Shown in pieces: positions 40,930 through 50,091 of a stretch of 57,309 nt of DNA (its first letter is position 1; the number at the start of each line of letters is the position of its first letter). The translations under genes were made by a program, and so were the position numbers. Below the pieces are notes generated by a model. The model did no database searches, was not told where the DNA came from, and saw nothing but the letters and a program-made list of their open reading frames with translations. This DNA is from Bacillota bacterium. Its GTDB lineage: Bacteria > Bacillota > Desulfotomaculia > Desulfotomaculales > Desulfallaceae. The stretch is taken from the NCBI GenBank assembly GCA_023439185.1, contig JAEXOR010000042.1:1-57309 (forward strand), in the 5' to 3' direction.

Positions 40930-41941
40930 GAAACTGAACATCCTTAAATTCTTTATTATAATGATTTTTTACATCCTTTACTTTAATACACTTAATTTTA
41001 GTTAGAGCAAATACCAAAACCCCCCAAAATCTAATACGAGCAACCACAAACAGTTTTAACTTCCTCGCAAAAAATAGATATAAGAAAAGAAGTATTTGGC
41101 TCAGGACGAACCCCAAAGGATGTTTTAATAATAGAAAAGCAACGCTTGCAATGTCGACAAGCCAAACACTAATAGTATAAGGAAAAACCTTAACCCATCC
41201 ATTAAAATAACGATTCTTTATAGCAGACCAGAATGAGCATGCAAAAAAATAGCTCTCGCCATTCCTTTGAATTTGTTGGTAAAACCGTTTTACAAGTGAA
41301 ATACGCATAGGTGTATAATGCCGCACGAATGGAATGGGAATCTCTAATACATATTTGCCATGAGTAAGCAATCTTGCATGAAGATCCGGTTCTTCTGAAA
41401 CTCTTAACTCAATATTATAGCCACCCACCATTTCTATATCTACTTTGCGTACAAAAAATGCTCCTCCGAAATGAGGTGCTCGCCTAACCTTATTGGCTCT
41501 ATATACATTTTTTCTTTCAGCTAAGATATTGCCGGTCTTTGTATCAATATATAAATCATCGCGAAAACCGATAACACCTGCAACATTACTCTTCTCTCCT
41601 AACTCTAAAAGAATGGGAATAGTTGCAATTAACCATTGTGAGTTTAGTTCCATATCTCCGTCTAAAAAAAGAACAAATTCACCAATCGCATGTTTCAATC
41701 CTACCATTCTCCCAACTGCAGCTGATGGGTTCGATACTATCTTATAAACCTTGTTAGCGTAATTTTGTGCAACATTAATTGATTGATCTTTTGAACCTGA
41801 GTCCACATATAAAACTTCTACTGACTCTAAAAAATCGCTGGCCGTTACAACCGCTGTTTGTATACTTTGAAAGCATCTTGCCAAATTTAATTCTTCATTC
41901 AGGCCAATTACAATCACTGATAAGCCTACTTTTTTACCCAT
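40916..41941 (-). CDS. Glycosyltransferase family 2
   Basis: 341 aa, GT-A fold. SVIVIGLNEELNLARCFQSI at the N terminus, VLYVDSGSKDQSINVAQNYA, the metal motif in GEFVLFLDGDMELNSQWL near residue 95, and a late hydrophobic stretch (VWLVDIASVAFLLLKHPLGF, ILLFLYLFFARKLKLF) suggesting membrane attachment. An inverting transferase of the EPS assembly line. ATG start with GGAGGG 6 nt upstream. Its end overlaps the Wzy-like gene, so the two are co-translated. Confidence 0.88.
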   Translation of the reverse strand: MGKKVGLSVIVIGLNEELNLARCFQSIQTAVVTASDFLESVEVLYVDSGSKDQSINVAQNYANKVYKIVSNPSAAVGRMVGLKHAIGEFVLFLDGDMELNSQWLIATIPILLELGEKSNVAGVIGFRDDLYIDTKTGNILAERKNVYRANKVRRAPHFGGAFFVRKVDIEMVGGYNIELRVSEEPDLHARLLTHGKYVLEIPIPFVRHYTPMRISLVKRFYQQIQRNGESYFFACSFWSAIKNRYFNGWVKVFPYTISVWLVDIASVAFLLLKHPLGFVLSQILLFLYLFFARKLKLFVVARIRFWGVLVFALTKIKCIKVKDVKNHYNKEFKDVQFHEIV

Positions 41942-42133
41942 GGCTTACCCTCCAAAATCTGTTTAGACCATTAAATTTATACAGGTAATCAGGATTTTAT
42001 TAAACAAGCGCCATCAACAAGAAGTTAATTCAGAAGGGCGCTATGACTGTAAACAACCTGAATTTACTAACCATCCTATATGGTGTTGGCACAGCGATAA
42101 CAGGGAATAAATGAATATTGATGTATACTATAA

Positions 42134-43363
42134 TCAATTTAATAACTTATTCAAAAGATTGGCAGGTATTACCGCTCTCTGCCGCCATTCCTCTTTTTTT
42201 ACGGATAATACATTATGAACCTCATCATTATTTACCAATAAACGCTCCAATATTTTTTTTAAATTTAATGCTGATATTTTATTAGTTTCTAAGACATAAT
42301 CCGTATGGCCAAATAAATCCATATTAATACCCTTAGCTTTAATACTATAAGCAATAGATATGGTAGGAACGCCACTAGAAAAGGCAGCAATGGTAGAATG
42401 AGTTCTTGCTCCAATAAAAAATTTGCATTGACTGATAACATATTTAATCTGAGCCGCATTAAACCGGTAGTCCATCATCTGTACACGTCCACCCATGTCA
42501 CCAGTTCGATCAAGTATTCCTTGCATGTATTCGGCGTCATTATTTTTTTTGACCCCTTCGAGTGGTACCACATGCGGAACAAGCAGTACTCCCATTCCCA
42601 TATTCTCAACGACGTGTCTGACAAACCCTGCTACCTCGTTAAGCAATGTGTTAACGTTTTCGCCGGGTGGCCTATAACGTTGCAGGAGAGGGCTTACATT
42701 TAAGCCCAATACGCCGTTCCCATCTGCAACAGGCCAAAAACAACTTATTTTAACCGGTTCCGGATTTAAAGCAAAGGCTGGGTCGGACACCAAGATAGAG
42801 TTATGAAGATCTAAATTTCTATGAAGATAATCCATAGTAACAGACTCTCTAGCCGCAATAAGACTAAAACGGGACAAGTGCTCACGTATCTTTGGTACGA
42901 AATGAGGCTCCCTCTCGAAAGGACCGACCGAAGCGCCCCAGAGAACAACGGGAACGCCTGCGTTAATGGCGAAGGAATCCAGTCCCATCAGCAGGGAGGG
43001 TAATCTATAGTCCAGTGAATAGTTATCGCCACCAACCGATAAGACGGCATCCATTTCAGATATTGTTTTACAAAGATCCTTTGGCAAGGGGAATGGCCAT
43101 CCAGCTCGCTTAAGAACCGGTATAGGAAAGCGTTGCAGATGAACCCAGTAACGAGTGTAGGGAGGTCCAAAGACTGGAACAAAACGCACCCCATATTGAG
43201 ACGCCTGCGGCCACTGAGCCTGATCTCTAGGAATGTCTTTACTGGGAACCAGTACCTCAATATCGCCAAACTGCTCACGTAATAACGTCACTGTACTCCG
43301 TACAATGGCCTCGCATCCTCGATTCCCAAAACTATTGTGTCCAGTTAAGTAAAACTTCTTCAT
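42134..43363 (-). CDS. Polysaccharide pyruvyl transferase family protein
   Basis: 409 aa. FYLTGHNSFGNRGCEAIVRS at the N terminus, DAVLSVGGDNYSLDYRLPSL near residue 110, VPVVLWGASVGPFEREP, and CKFFIGARTHSTIAAFSSGVP with SIAYSIKAKGINMDLFG at the C terminus, all matching PS_pyruv_trans. Only distantly like the CsaB at 13358. It most likely adds pyruvate ketals to the EPS, although some members of the family are glycosyltransferase-like. ATG start with AGAGG upstream. No gene is seen in the 192 bp after it. Confidence 0.85.
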   Translation of the reverse strand: MKKFYLTGHNSFGNRGCEAIVRSTVTLLREQFGDIEVLVPSKDIPRDQAQWPQASQYGVRFVPVFGPPYTRYWVHLQRFPIPVLKRAGWPFPLPKDLCKTISEMDAVLSVGGDNYSLDYRLPSLLMGLDSFAINAGVPVVLWGASVGPFEREPHFVPKIREHLSRFSLIAARESVTMDYLHRNLDLHNSILVSDPAFALNPEPVKISCFWPVADGNGVLGLNVSPLLQRYRPPGENVNTLLNEVAGFVRHVVENMGMGVLLVPHVVPLEGVKKNNDAEYMQGILDRTGDMGGRVQMMDYRFNAAQIKYVISQCKFFIGARTHSTIAAFSSGVPTISIAYSIKAKGINMDLFGHTDYVLETNKISALNLKKILERLLVNNDEVHNVLSVKKEEWRQRAVIPANLLNKLLN

Positions 43364-43438
43364 ATAACCTCTGCCTCACTTTTCCCTATTCTCTACCGTT
43401 GACGCTCTCTCCTACCTGGACCTAAAACAGTCGTGCTC

Positions 43439-43622
43439 TTACGACCTTGGAAGAGCTTCCACAGGAGGGACGACCCCCACATCACTCAACAACGCCAACT
43501 TGGTCTTGAAGTCATCAAGTGTGTTAGGCGTAGAAAACTCACTCTTTCTTGATATAGGGCCTGATCGTCGGCAAAACGTCAGTGCCCGACCGCATATGAT
43601 CTGTAGCAACCACTAAAACCAT
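43439..43622 (-). pseudogene. Frameshifted gene fragment downstream of the phosphatase-family gene
   Basis: Two open pieces in different frames abut: an ATG at 43622 giving MVLVVATDHMRSGTDVLP ... IKKE then TGA at 43539, and, shifted by one base, SEFSTPNTLDDFKTK ... VVPPVEALPRS then TAA at 43439. AAAGG lies before the ATG, 6 bp after the upstream stop codon. The composition is protein-like in both pieces, so it is read as one short gene broken by a frameshift, or as the front of a truncated gene. Family not recognised. Confidence 0.5.
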
Positions 43623-43628
43623 AGCCTT

Positions 43629-45104
43629 TTAATCACTTTTCTTTCCCAGAAAACTTGAGAGGATATGGTCATAAATGACACGGAGGTCCGAATTTTGAGG
43701 GTTTGGATGCGCCCGCCAGACACCGTTTTTACTAACGGCCAGAGGATAATGACCTTTTGCGCTTACCCGACAATCACGTTCTATTTCGTAAAGGTCTAAC
43801 GGTTTTTCAGAGACGAGGTATTTCTTAATGAATTCCGGCTGTTCGTTCGAAGTCATGTAACCTTTTGGCATGTCGATAATAATATCTGGGAGATGTTTTG
43901 AATACTCACCATCAGGCGCTGACGCCTTTCGAGCCGAGAGGCTATACCTTAAAGCCTCTGGATGTTCGTTGAAGTCCCGAATGATACGTTCAATTAGCAC
44001 TTTCATGTCAGTTTTCTCAACAGGCCCGCCAAACCGCTGGTTATCGTTGATATATATTCCATGAAACACATTTGTTCGGGTAATATTGAAAGCAAAAGAC
44101 TCTTTTGGGTTAAATGTAACCATCGAATTATACGCCGACTTGATACGCCTGTTATCCTTTATCTTTCGACGCACTGAATGAGGTATCCAGCGTCGGAACG
44201 AATTAACTAAATCGAAAAATCTTCGACGGTTGGCAGATTTTTTTTGGTATCCCTTTTCAATGAGAAAGGCATTTAAGTTCACCGAACAATACCTTGGTAC
44301 CATTCCATGATCGGAAACCAGGACAACCTCCGCTCCGGGGAATGTGTCAACGAGGTTCCGCACCTGCTCGTCAAAATCCCGATAGAATTTTTCTACAGCA
44401 TCCAGAAACGGCTTATTGATATTCGCATCCCCTTGCCGGTAACGACTCAACTCGGGAAGTACAAGTGTTTCCGTAACAACAGAAGATCTGTAGACAACAA
44501 ACCCAAAATCTATCTCGTGTCGCTTAGACAGCTCAATAAAGGCGTTTGTTCTTTTTTTGTTCATCTCCTCCAGACGTTGAAAAAAAAGTGCTGGCTCGTA
44601 CAAACCCTTCTCAGACAGCAGAGTTGCAAGGCGTTCGTCGAGTATGTACCCCATATCATTAAGGAATTCCTTTACACTGGCGGGATGGCATTGCTCCGGC
44701 GAGACATCGTTAGTTACAGGACCTCCACCCCCTCCACCGGAAACAAAAAACCCGTCGACCTCTGGAGCAGGGTAAGTTGTAGGCACGTTCATAATACCCA
44801 CGCTATAACCACGATCATTAAGCACCTGCCAAAGCGGCTTTATGTCAGTCCCAAGGCCGGGAATATCATCCAGTTTGAATTCATCGGTCCATTCATAAGT
44901 GCCATCAAGAACCGGACGCTCATACATACCCCCTGTTATGGTCGCATATTTACCCGTAAAAATCTCAGCCCAACCCCGGCTAATCAGATCTTCCTTCAAA
45001 GGAAGCGGTGTGCCATTATCAAGGATGGACTCTAGATACGGCGTCCACCCTCTTTTAAAGGTGTCGGCCTGAGCTCCATCCATTCCAATTAACAGCATTT
45101 TCAT
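43629..45104 (-). CDS. Alkaline-phosphatase-superfamily protein (type I phosphodiesterase/nucleotide pyrophosphatase-like)
   Basis: 491 aa. MKMLLIGMDGAQADTFKRGW carries the first metal Asp; the nucleophile region is RGWAEIFTGKYATITGGMYE; VDTFPGAEVVLVSDHGMVPR gives the later Asp-His pair, and NITRTNVFHGIYINDN plus CRVSAKGHYPLAVSKNG the C-terminal His region. These follow the phosphodiesterase/phosphoglycerate-mutase-like group. Members next to polysaccharide genes are thought to transfer or remove phospho-groups, but the substrate cannot be read here. There is no signal peptide, so it is cytoplasmic. ATG start with AGGAG 9 nt upstream. Confidence 0.85.
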   Translation of the reverse strand: MKMLLIGMDGAQADTFKRGWTPYLESILDNGTPLPLKEDLISRGWAEIFTGKYATITGGMYERPVLDGTYEWTDEFKLDDIPGLGTDIKPLWQVLNDRGYSVGIMNVPTTYPAPEVDGFFVSGGGGGGPVTNDVSPEQCHPASVKEFLNDMGYILDERLATLLSEKGLYEPALFFQRLEEMNKKRTNAFIELSKRHEIDFGFVVYRSSVVTETLVLPELSRYRQGDANINKPFLDAVEKFYRDFDEQVRNLVDTFPGAEVVLVSDHGMVPRYCSVNLNAFLIEKGYQKKSANRRRFFDLVNSFRRWIPHSVRRKIKDNRRIKSAYNSMVTFNPKESFAFNITRTNVFHGIYINDNQRFGGPVEKTDMKVLIERIIRDFNEHPEALRYSLSARKASAPDGEYSKHLPDIIIDMPKGYMTSNEQPEFIKKYLVSEKPLDLYEIERDCRVSAKGHYPLAVSKNGVWRAHPNPQNSDLRVIYDHILSSFLGKKSD

Positions 45105-45321
45105 ACTCTTCGACTCCTGTTAGTAAAAATTTCCGAAGTTAAAGAATGATCAAGTTTAACTAACCCTTCACTTGAGGCTAATCTTACGCCGAGACAGAGC
45201 CCTCTCACTAACGTCGAACATTTGATGAATGCCTCAATAACTTTATTGCGACTTAAAGGTCGTTGGCATCAATTTATCTAAGATACTGTCTATCTCTTGG
45301 CGCAGGAGCTGCCCTTCTTTT

Positions 45322-46695
45322 TCACCGGGTTCTTCTTCTCAGGACTGTTGGGATAAAACCAATACTGACTATGCCAATGCGCTGGGATACCCGTCGAACC
45401 AGAATGACGTTCCAAACAGCAAGGCTGATAGCGGTTGCTGCCGCAGCCCCTTCCATGCCGAATAGCGGAATAAGGGCCAAGTTCAAGATAACATTACATG
45501 CAGCCGCGACACCTACCCCCACCGCAGTATCCCGTTCATATCCAGTCATATTCAGCAGAAGCCCAACTGATCCCGCACCGGCGTTGATAAGCTGTCCTAG
45601 ACAGAGGATTGACAGTGCCGTGTGTCCTCGTAGGTACTCTTCGCCAAATATCATGGCAAGAATGGGCTTACCAAAGATGATAAAGGCACCAGCAACCGGC
45701 ATTGCGGTGAACAGGATCACAAGGGAACTCCACGTAACCACGTGCTGCAGTGGCTCGTGCTCCCCGGCAGTATACATCCTGGCAATGTTGGGTCCGAGAA
45801 CCATATTCATTGCAGCTAGGGTAAATGTCACCAGATTAGCCCCCTGCACCGCTACGCGGTAAACACCAACATCAGCCGCGGAGGTAAAAATCCCCAACAT
45901 CACAATGTCGGTCTGATTGTTGACGATTTGCATGCCAGCCAAAAAGCTCAAGGGCAAAACGCTACGCATCCAAGTGCCGGTGTCATAGTCTGCGGTGACG
46001 GTCTTGGTCTGGACCGGGAGCGCACGGAACAGCAACCACGCACCAGCGGCGAAGGCAGTAAAAGCCGCAAGCGCGTGCAATGCCATGGCCAAGGAGGGGG
46101 TCAAACCCTCGTTAGCTCTAAACAAAGGAATTACCAGCAGAAATACCACAAACAGCCCCGGGCGCAAGAATTGTTCAGGTAGTTGGCCGGAAATTACGCG
46201 GCATAAGCCGCGAAGGGCCGCGCCACGCAGATCACCGAGGGCGATCAGCGGCAGTAGCACCAGCGCCCAAACAAAGGTCGTAAGCCGGTCCGTATTGAAA
46301 TGCCCAGCAAAGGCCCAAGCTAATATGCCAGCAATGAGCACCAGCGCAAGAGACAGCAAGAGTACCGCCTGATTGGCCTGCAACAGGAGTCCCCGTATGA
46401 GTCCCCACTGTTTTCGGACCTGGTAGGTGGCGATATTGCGCACCAAAAGCGTAGGTAGGCCGAACTGGGCCGGAATGGAAAGCAGGGTTATAAGCGCAAA
46501 GGCATAAGCGTATATGCCGTAACCTTCTGGCCCAAGCTTACGGGCCAGAATAATAGCGGTGACGAGAGTCGCCACCGTATGGAAAACCTTGAGAGAAATA
46601 CTGGCGACAGAACCTCGCAACAGGTGTGCGCGGAGCCCCTCACCACGGAAAGCCTGAAACCCCTTCTCCGAGCGTTTGACCCCAGTTTCCACCAT
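45322..46695 (-). CDS. Polysaccharide flippase (Wzx/MATE-like)
   Basis: About 457 aa with roughly 12 to 14 membrane helices. Opening LLRGSVASISLKVFHTVATL, then AIILARKLGPEGYGIYAYAF, the Polysacc_synt signature, and FGLPTLLVRNIATYQVRKQW; late SVGLLLNMTGYERDTAVGVG and ACNVILNLALIPLFGMEGAA are the C-terminal flippase repeats. It would move lipid-linked repeat units across the membrane for the Wzy protein. The frame is open to 46749, but the ATG at 46695 (MVETGVKRSEK) is the likely start, with a weak AGGGAAG site. Its start touches the end of the PHP relic. Confidence 0.9.
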   Translation of the reverse strand: MVETGVKRSEKGFQAFRGEGLRAHLLRGSVASISLKVFHTVATLVTAIILARKLGPEGYGIYAYAFALITLLSIPAQFGLPTLLVRNIATYQVRKQWGLIRGLLLQANQAVLLLSLALVLIAGILAWAFAGHFNTDRLTTFVWALVLLPLIALGDLRGAALRGLCRVISGQLPEQFLRPGLFVVFLLVIPLFRANEGLTPSLAMALHALAAFTAFAAGAWLLFRALPVQTKTVTADYDTGTWMRSVLPLSFLAGMQIVNNQTDIVMLGIFTSAADVGVYRVAVQGANLVTFTLAAMNMVLGPNIARMYTAGEHEPLQHVVTWSSLVILFTAMPVAGAFIIFGKPILAMIFGEEYLRGHTALSILCLGQLINAGAGSVGLLLNMTGYERDTAVGVGVAAACNVILNLALIPLFGMEGAAAATAISLAVWNVILVRRVSQRIGIVSIGFIPTVLRRRTR

Positions 46696-46996
46696 TACAG
46701 TGTCTTCCCTACGGTTAGGGTGCGTAAAAGATCCACGTAACGGCAGCAAAACCTAATCCGACCTATCAATACCTCAGCGATATTGCCCCTACAGCAGTAC
46801 GAACCGCCAGTCACGGCCAGCCCGTATTTCCGCGCAATTTGCATATAATACTCAATAATTAAAACGGCGTACTTGGTATAAAAGACATCCACCCCCTGTA
46901 ACCCATAATCCATGAACAGTCTGATGTTTTTCTCGTCCAACCGGGAACGCCTTCTGTTCTTAAAAAACGTTGATGAGCCAGGACCGCCACCCCACC
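46695..46996 (-). pseudogene. Decayed PHP-domain phosphoesterase, C-terminal part
   Basis: GGVAVLAH (46975-46996) is in one frame, and after a frameshift the next frame gives STFFKNRRRSRLDEKNIRLF, MDYGLQGVDVFYTKY and KYGLAVTGGSYCCRGNIAEV LIGRI. In intact TrpH-like PHP proteins the last block reads GGSDFHG; here the metal-binding Asp and His are lost. The 5' part is missing. It shows a PHP gene once lay at the end of the EPS locus. Confidence 0.7.
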
Positions 46997-47587
46997 GTAT
47001 TGGCTGGCCGTGCCATTGCCTCTTGTGAGCTACCTCGTATCTTTTCCACGTTGGCCAGAGGTTGTGTCCCGGAAACTAATCGGTGAAATCTTCACCAGAT
47101 TAGAAGACGTAATTCTTAATCTGTAGCAACTTCGCAACGTGCGTACGCTTGATACAAGAGGAATTAGCCATGGCACAAAATTGACCTATTAGATATCCAG
47201 CACCAGTCCTTGAAGTTTCTCGACCATCAGCCGAACCCAAAGGGCGTGCGCTTCGACATTCTGCTGAGAATTTATCAAGAGCTTCCCAACACCAATCAAT
47301 GAATGGGGGTGTAAATAATTTCGCGTAAATGGTTTGACTCCCTTAAAAAGCTTTGGTTGAATAGGACTAAAGCCAGGTGGTCATTACATAGTTATGGGCT
47401 TATGTTGCCTAAATGGGCGGGAGGCCAACGCACAGGTGAACTCTCTCGGGTTCACTGAAACACAGGCATAGTCTATAGAGGCTCCATGTCAAGGGCTGTA
47501 AGACTGTCGTTTCTCAGTTTCGTGTTTACGATGCATTATTTTACCAAATTGCCCCTTATGCCTATGTATCTTAGAATAATATCTGGT
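46997..47587. other. Gene-free region with mobile-element relics
   Basis: About 590 bp with no intact gene. A start-less plus-strand frame (47329-47460) reads KWFDSLKKLWLNRTKARW ... RTGELSRVH then stop, probably a transposase or maturase remnant. At 47477-47496 the 20-mer AGAGGCTCCATGTCAAGGGC repeats the right arm of the hairpin in the IS3 element, and GTTTACG...TATTTTA after it resembles that element's right end. Other parts give only broken frames. Confidence 0.5.
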
Positions 47588-50017
47588 TTAACCTTTTATC
47601 GTTTTTAACTTGGACAGGTTTTCGTAAGTTTTTTCAATCTCCTGGATAATCTTCTGAGCCTGTTCCAGATACTGCCGTGCTTTTTTATTGTTACCTTGTT
47701 TTTCTTTTACTAACGCTAAGTAAAGCAGCGCTTCACCCTTCAGGTTTTTGTCTTTGGCAGCTTGGGTAAAATGTTTTTCTGCAACACTAAAGTCACTCAT
47801 CCAGTAGTTGGCCTGACCCATGTACAGCCGTATGTTCCGGTTTACATCAAGTTTCTTGCCCCTCCACATTTCCAGATTAATTTCGGACAAACTATTCCAG
47901 TAGTTTTCCATTCTTTCCGGCACCTGTAGACACTTTTCGAAATACTCCCTTGCTTCCTGTATATTTCCTTCTTGCAACGCCGCCTGCCCCAGACCCGTGT
48001 AAACCTTGGCTATGTTTTGATAAACTTCCACCCTGTTGGGGGCCAGTTCAACGGTTTTTTCCGCTGCTTCCGAGGCAATGTCCGGTTTACCCGCAGCCAT
48101 TGCTATTTGTGCCAGGTTGTCCCTGGGCGCAATATCGAAGCTGCTTAGTTCCACTGCCCGCTGTGCTTCTACAAGTGCCTTTTCGGGCTCACCCATGCTC
48201 ATGTACAACTGGGACAGGGTAATTCGGTAGCCGACGTTAAAAAGACTGCAAGCCGCCGCCTTTTCCACATATGCAATGCCCGCTACCTGTTGAGAGCGCA
48301 ACAGGGCTAAACCACGTTGCATGTTAGAGTGAGACTGAGCCAGGATTATGCTTAACATAACAATGAATATTCCAGCGACAGTGGCCGCCCCGACTGGGAA
48401 ATAATTGAGTGATACATGTTTTTTGCCTTCCGGTTTTTCCGACATCGCGCTACTATCGAACCCGGTAGTTATTCCGAAAATACACCATAGTACCATGGTC
48501 AGCGCGGAAAGGGATAAATCAAAATCTATTAAAGCATGCCCGGCGATCAGTAGATACATTGTTAAAAGCACCAACATAAGCGGTTGATTGGCCTGATTCT
48601 TCTGGGACCTATACAGGCGTAGGACTAGATACAGGAAGGAAAACCAGATGCCACCCACAGTTAATAACCCAGGGAATCCTGTTTCTACACCCACCTGAAA
48701 GTAAAAGCTGTGCACTTGCCGGGTGATATAATTGTAGTCCATAAATGACTGGTAAGCTTCTTTCCAACCGCCACCGCCCCAGCCCAGCAATGGCCGGTCC
48801 AGTATCATTTCCCAGGCCGTGCCTATGTAATAGACGCGGTGATGGGCATTTTTCAAGTTATCGTAATCCGTTATTCTGTCCAAAACAGCCGTATTGGGCG
48901 ATAACCAGATCGCAATTGCTATAACGACAACGGCAACCATAACGACAAAGGCCTGGATGTATTTGCTTGAATTATCTGCCCAGACAGAAAAGAGTTTGCG
49001 GTTCAAAATGTAGAGCGCTGCCTGCCATACTAGTATGGACAGCAGGCTCCCAATTATCCACAGCCACGCCCGACCGGATTTGTCTGCCACAACCAAGGAT
49101 ATAAACCTGTCCACAGCAACCACGGCTAACAGGCTCGTAAAACCAGTATGCAGGATAACAGTGAACCTGTTTTTCGCTCCCACGCCGGCTAGATAAATCA
49201 GAAATACCAGACCGAATACCAGTAAAGCACCTCGGGATTTGGTGCCGAATAGCACCGCTAAAAGCAGAAAGTTACCGCAAGCATATAAGTAACCTGTGAA
49301 GTTGGCCTGAGTAAGTTGACCCTGTAGCCCGGTATTATTACTACCCTGGATTGCATTGATATTGAGAGTCTCGGTATGATTATAAGAGCGTTGCCACAAG
49401 TATAATCCCAGCAAAATAACCGCGCCCAGGTAACTGGCCAGGGCGTTGGGGTATTGGAATGTGGAGTAGATGCGTTCTTGCAGGAAACCGTCTTTTATAG
49501 CAACTATACCGGTGGCCGTAGCCAACCCGGCCAGAGCGACGCCAATGGCGCTGACGTAGACAACGTGCAACAGCTTATGTACGTCTTCCTCGTCGCGGAC
49601 CAGCCGGGAGACGGACCAGTAAGTCATAAAGTAGAGGATGTTTTTAACCACTTCGTCTATGGCCAAGCCCTTATTCACTGCGGTGAAAGATGAGACTATG
49701 TAGATCAACGGCAGGGCCAGGGCGAACCAGTCCAACGGACCGCGCATGAATTTGTTGTCTTTTTGTAGCCAGCGCCACAGAAAGGCGAGCCAGAAAACCA
49801 GGGTGGCGAATATAAGGGCTTTTTCCTGCTCCGGGGCGAAAAACAGGCCGCGAAAATAAGGCGGGAAAAACAAAAGCAGCGCCAGACCCCAAAAGGCCAC
49901 CTGGTGCAGCGGGTCGAACCGGTCTTGGTCGCGGGTCTTTTTAGGGGTGTCGGCGAAGCGGGTTTGGGGCTGTTTTTTGGGGGTGGATTGGGTTGGCTGT
50001 TTTTTCCTGGCCGTCAT
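47588..50017 (-). CDS. O-antigen ligase/polymerase-like protein with C-terminal TPR repeats
   Basis: 809 aa. A basic cytoplasmic N terminus is followed by about 12 to 13 helices. Family signatures: FLLLAVLFGTKSRGALLVFG near residue 255, and MILDRPLLGWGGGGWKEAYQ near residue 408 with the extracytoplasmic FYFQVGVETGFPGLLTVGGI. From about residue 590 the protein has TPR units: LSQLYMSMGEPEKALVEAQR, LAQIAMAAGKPDIASEAAEK, and LYLALVKEKQGNNKKARQYL. Such fused ligases occur in Firmicute EPS or glycosylation loci; the substrate is unknown. ATG start with GGGAGA upstream. It follows a gene-free stretch, so it may have its own promoter near 50050. Confidence 0.85.
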   Translation of the reverse strand: MTARKKQPTQSTPKKQPQTRFADTPKKTRDQDRFDPLHQVAFWGLALLLFFPPYFRGLFFAPEQEKALIFATLVFWLAFLWRWLQKDNKFMRGPLDWFALALPLIYIVSSFTAVNKGLAIDEVVKNILYFMTYWSVSRLVRDEEDVHKLLHVVYVSAIGVALAGLATATGIVAIKDGFLQERIYSTFQYPNALASYLGAVILLGLYLWQRSYNHTETLNINAIQGSNNTGLQGQLTQANFTGYLYACGNFLLLAVLFGTKSRGALLVFGLVFLIYLAGVGAKNRFTVILHTGFTSLLAVVAVDRFISLVVADKSGRAWLWIIGSLLSILVWQAALYILNRKLFSVWADNSSKYIQAFVVMVAVVVIAIAIWLSPNTAVLDRITDYDNLKNAHHRVYYIGTAWEMILDRPLLGWGGGGWKEAYQSFMDYNYITRQVHSFYFQVGVETGFPGLLTVGGIWFSFLYLVLRLYRSQKNQANQPLMLVLLTMYLLIAGHALIDFDLSLSALTMVLWCIFGITTGFDSSAMSEKPEGKKHVSLNYFPVGAATVAGIFIVMLSIILAQSHSNMQRGLALLRSQQVAGIAYVEKAAACSLFNVGYRITLSQLYMSMGEPEKALVEAQRAVELSSFDIAPRDNLAQIAMAAGKPDIASEAAEKTVELAPNRVEVYQNIAKVYTGLGQAALQEGNIQEAREYFEKCLQVPERMENYWNSLSEINLEMWRGKKLDVNRNIRLYMGQANYWMSDFSVAEKHFTQAAKDKNLKGEALLYLALVKEKQGNNKKARQYLEQAQKIIQEIEKTYENLSKLKTIKG

Positions 50018-50091
50018 GCCCGCGTTCTCCCTTAAACTTTATATGGCAATAATTGCCGGTTACTTTGTATAACCCTTCTAATTATTCTACA

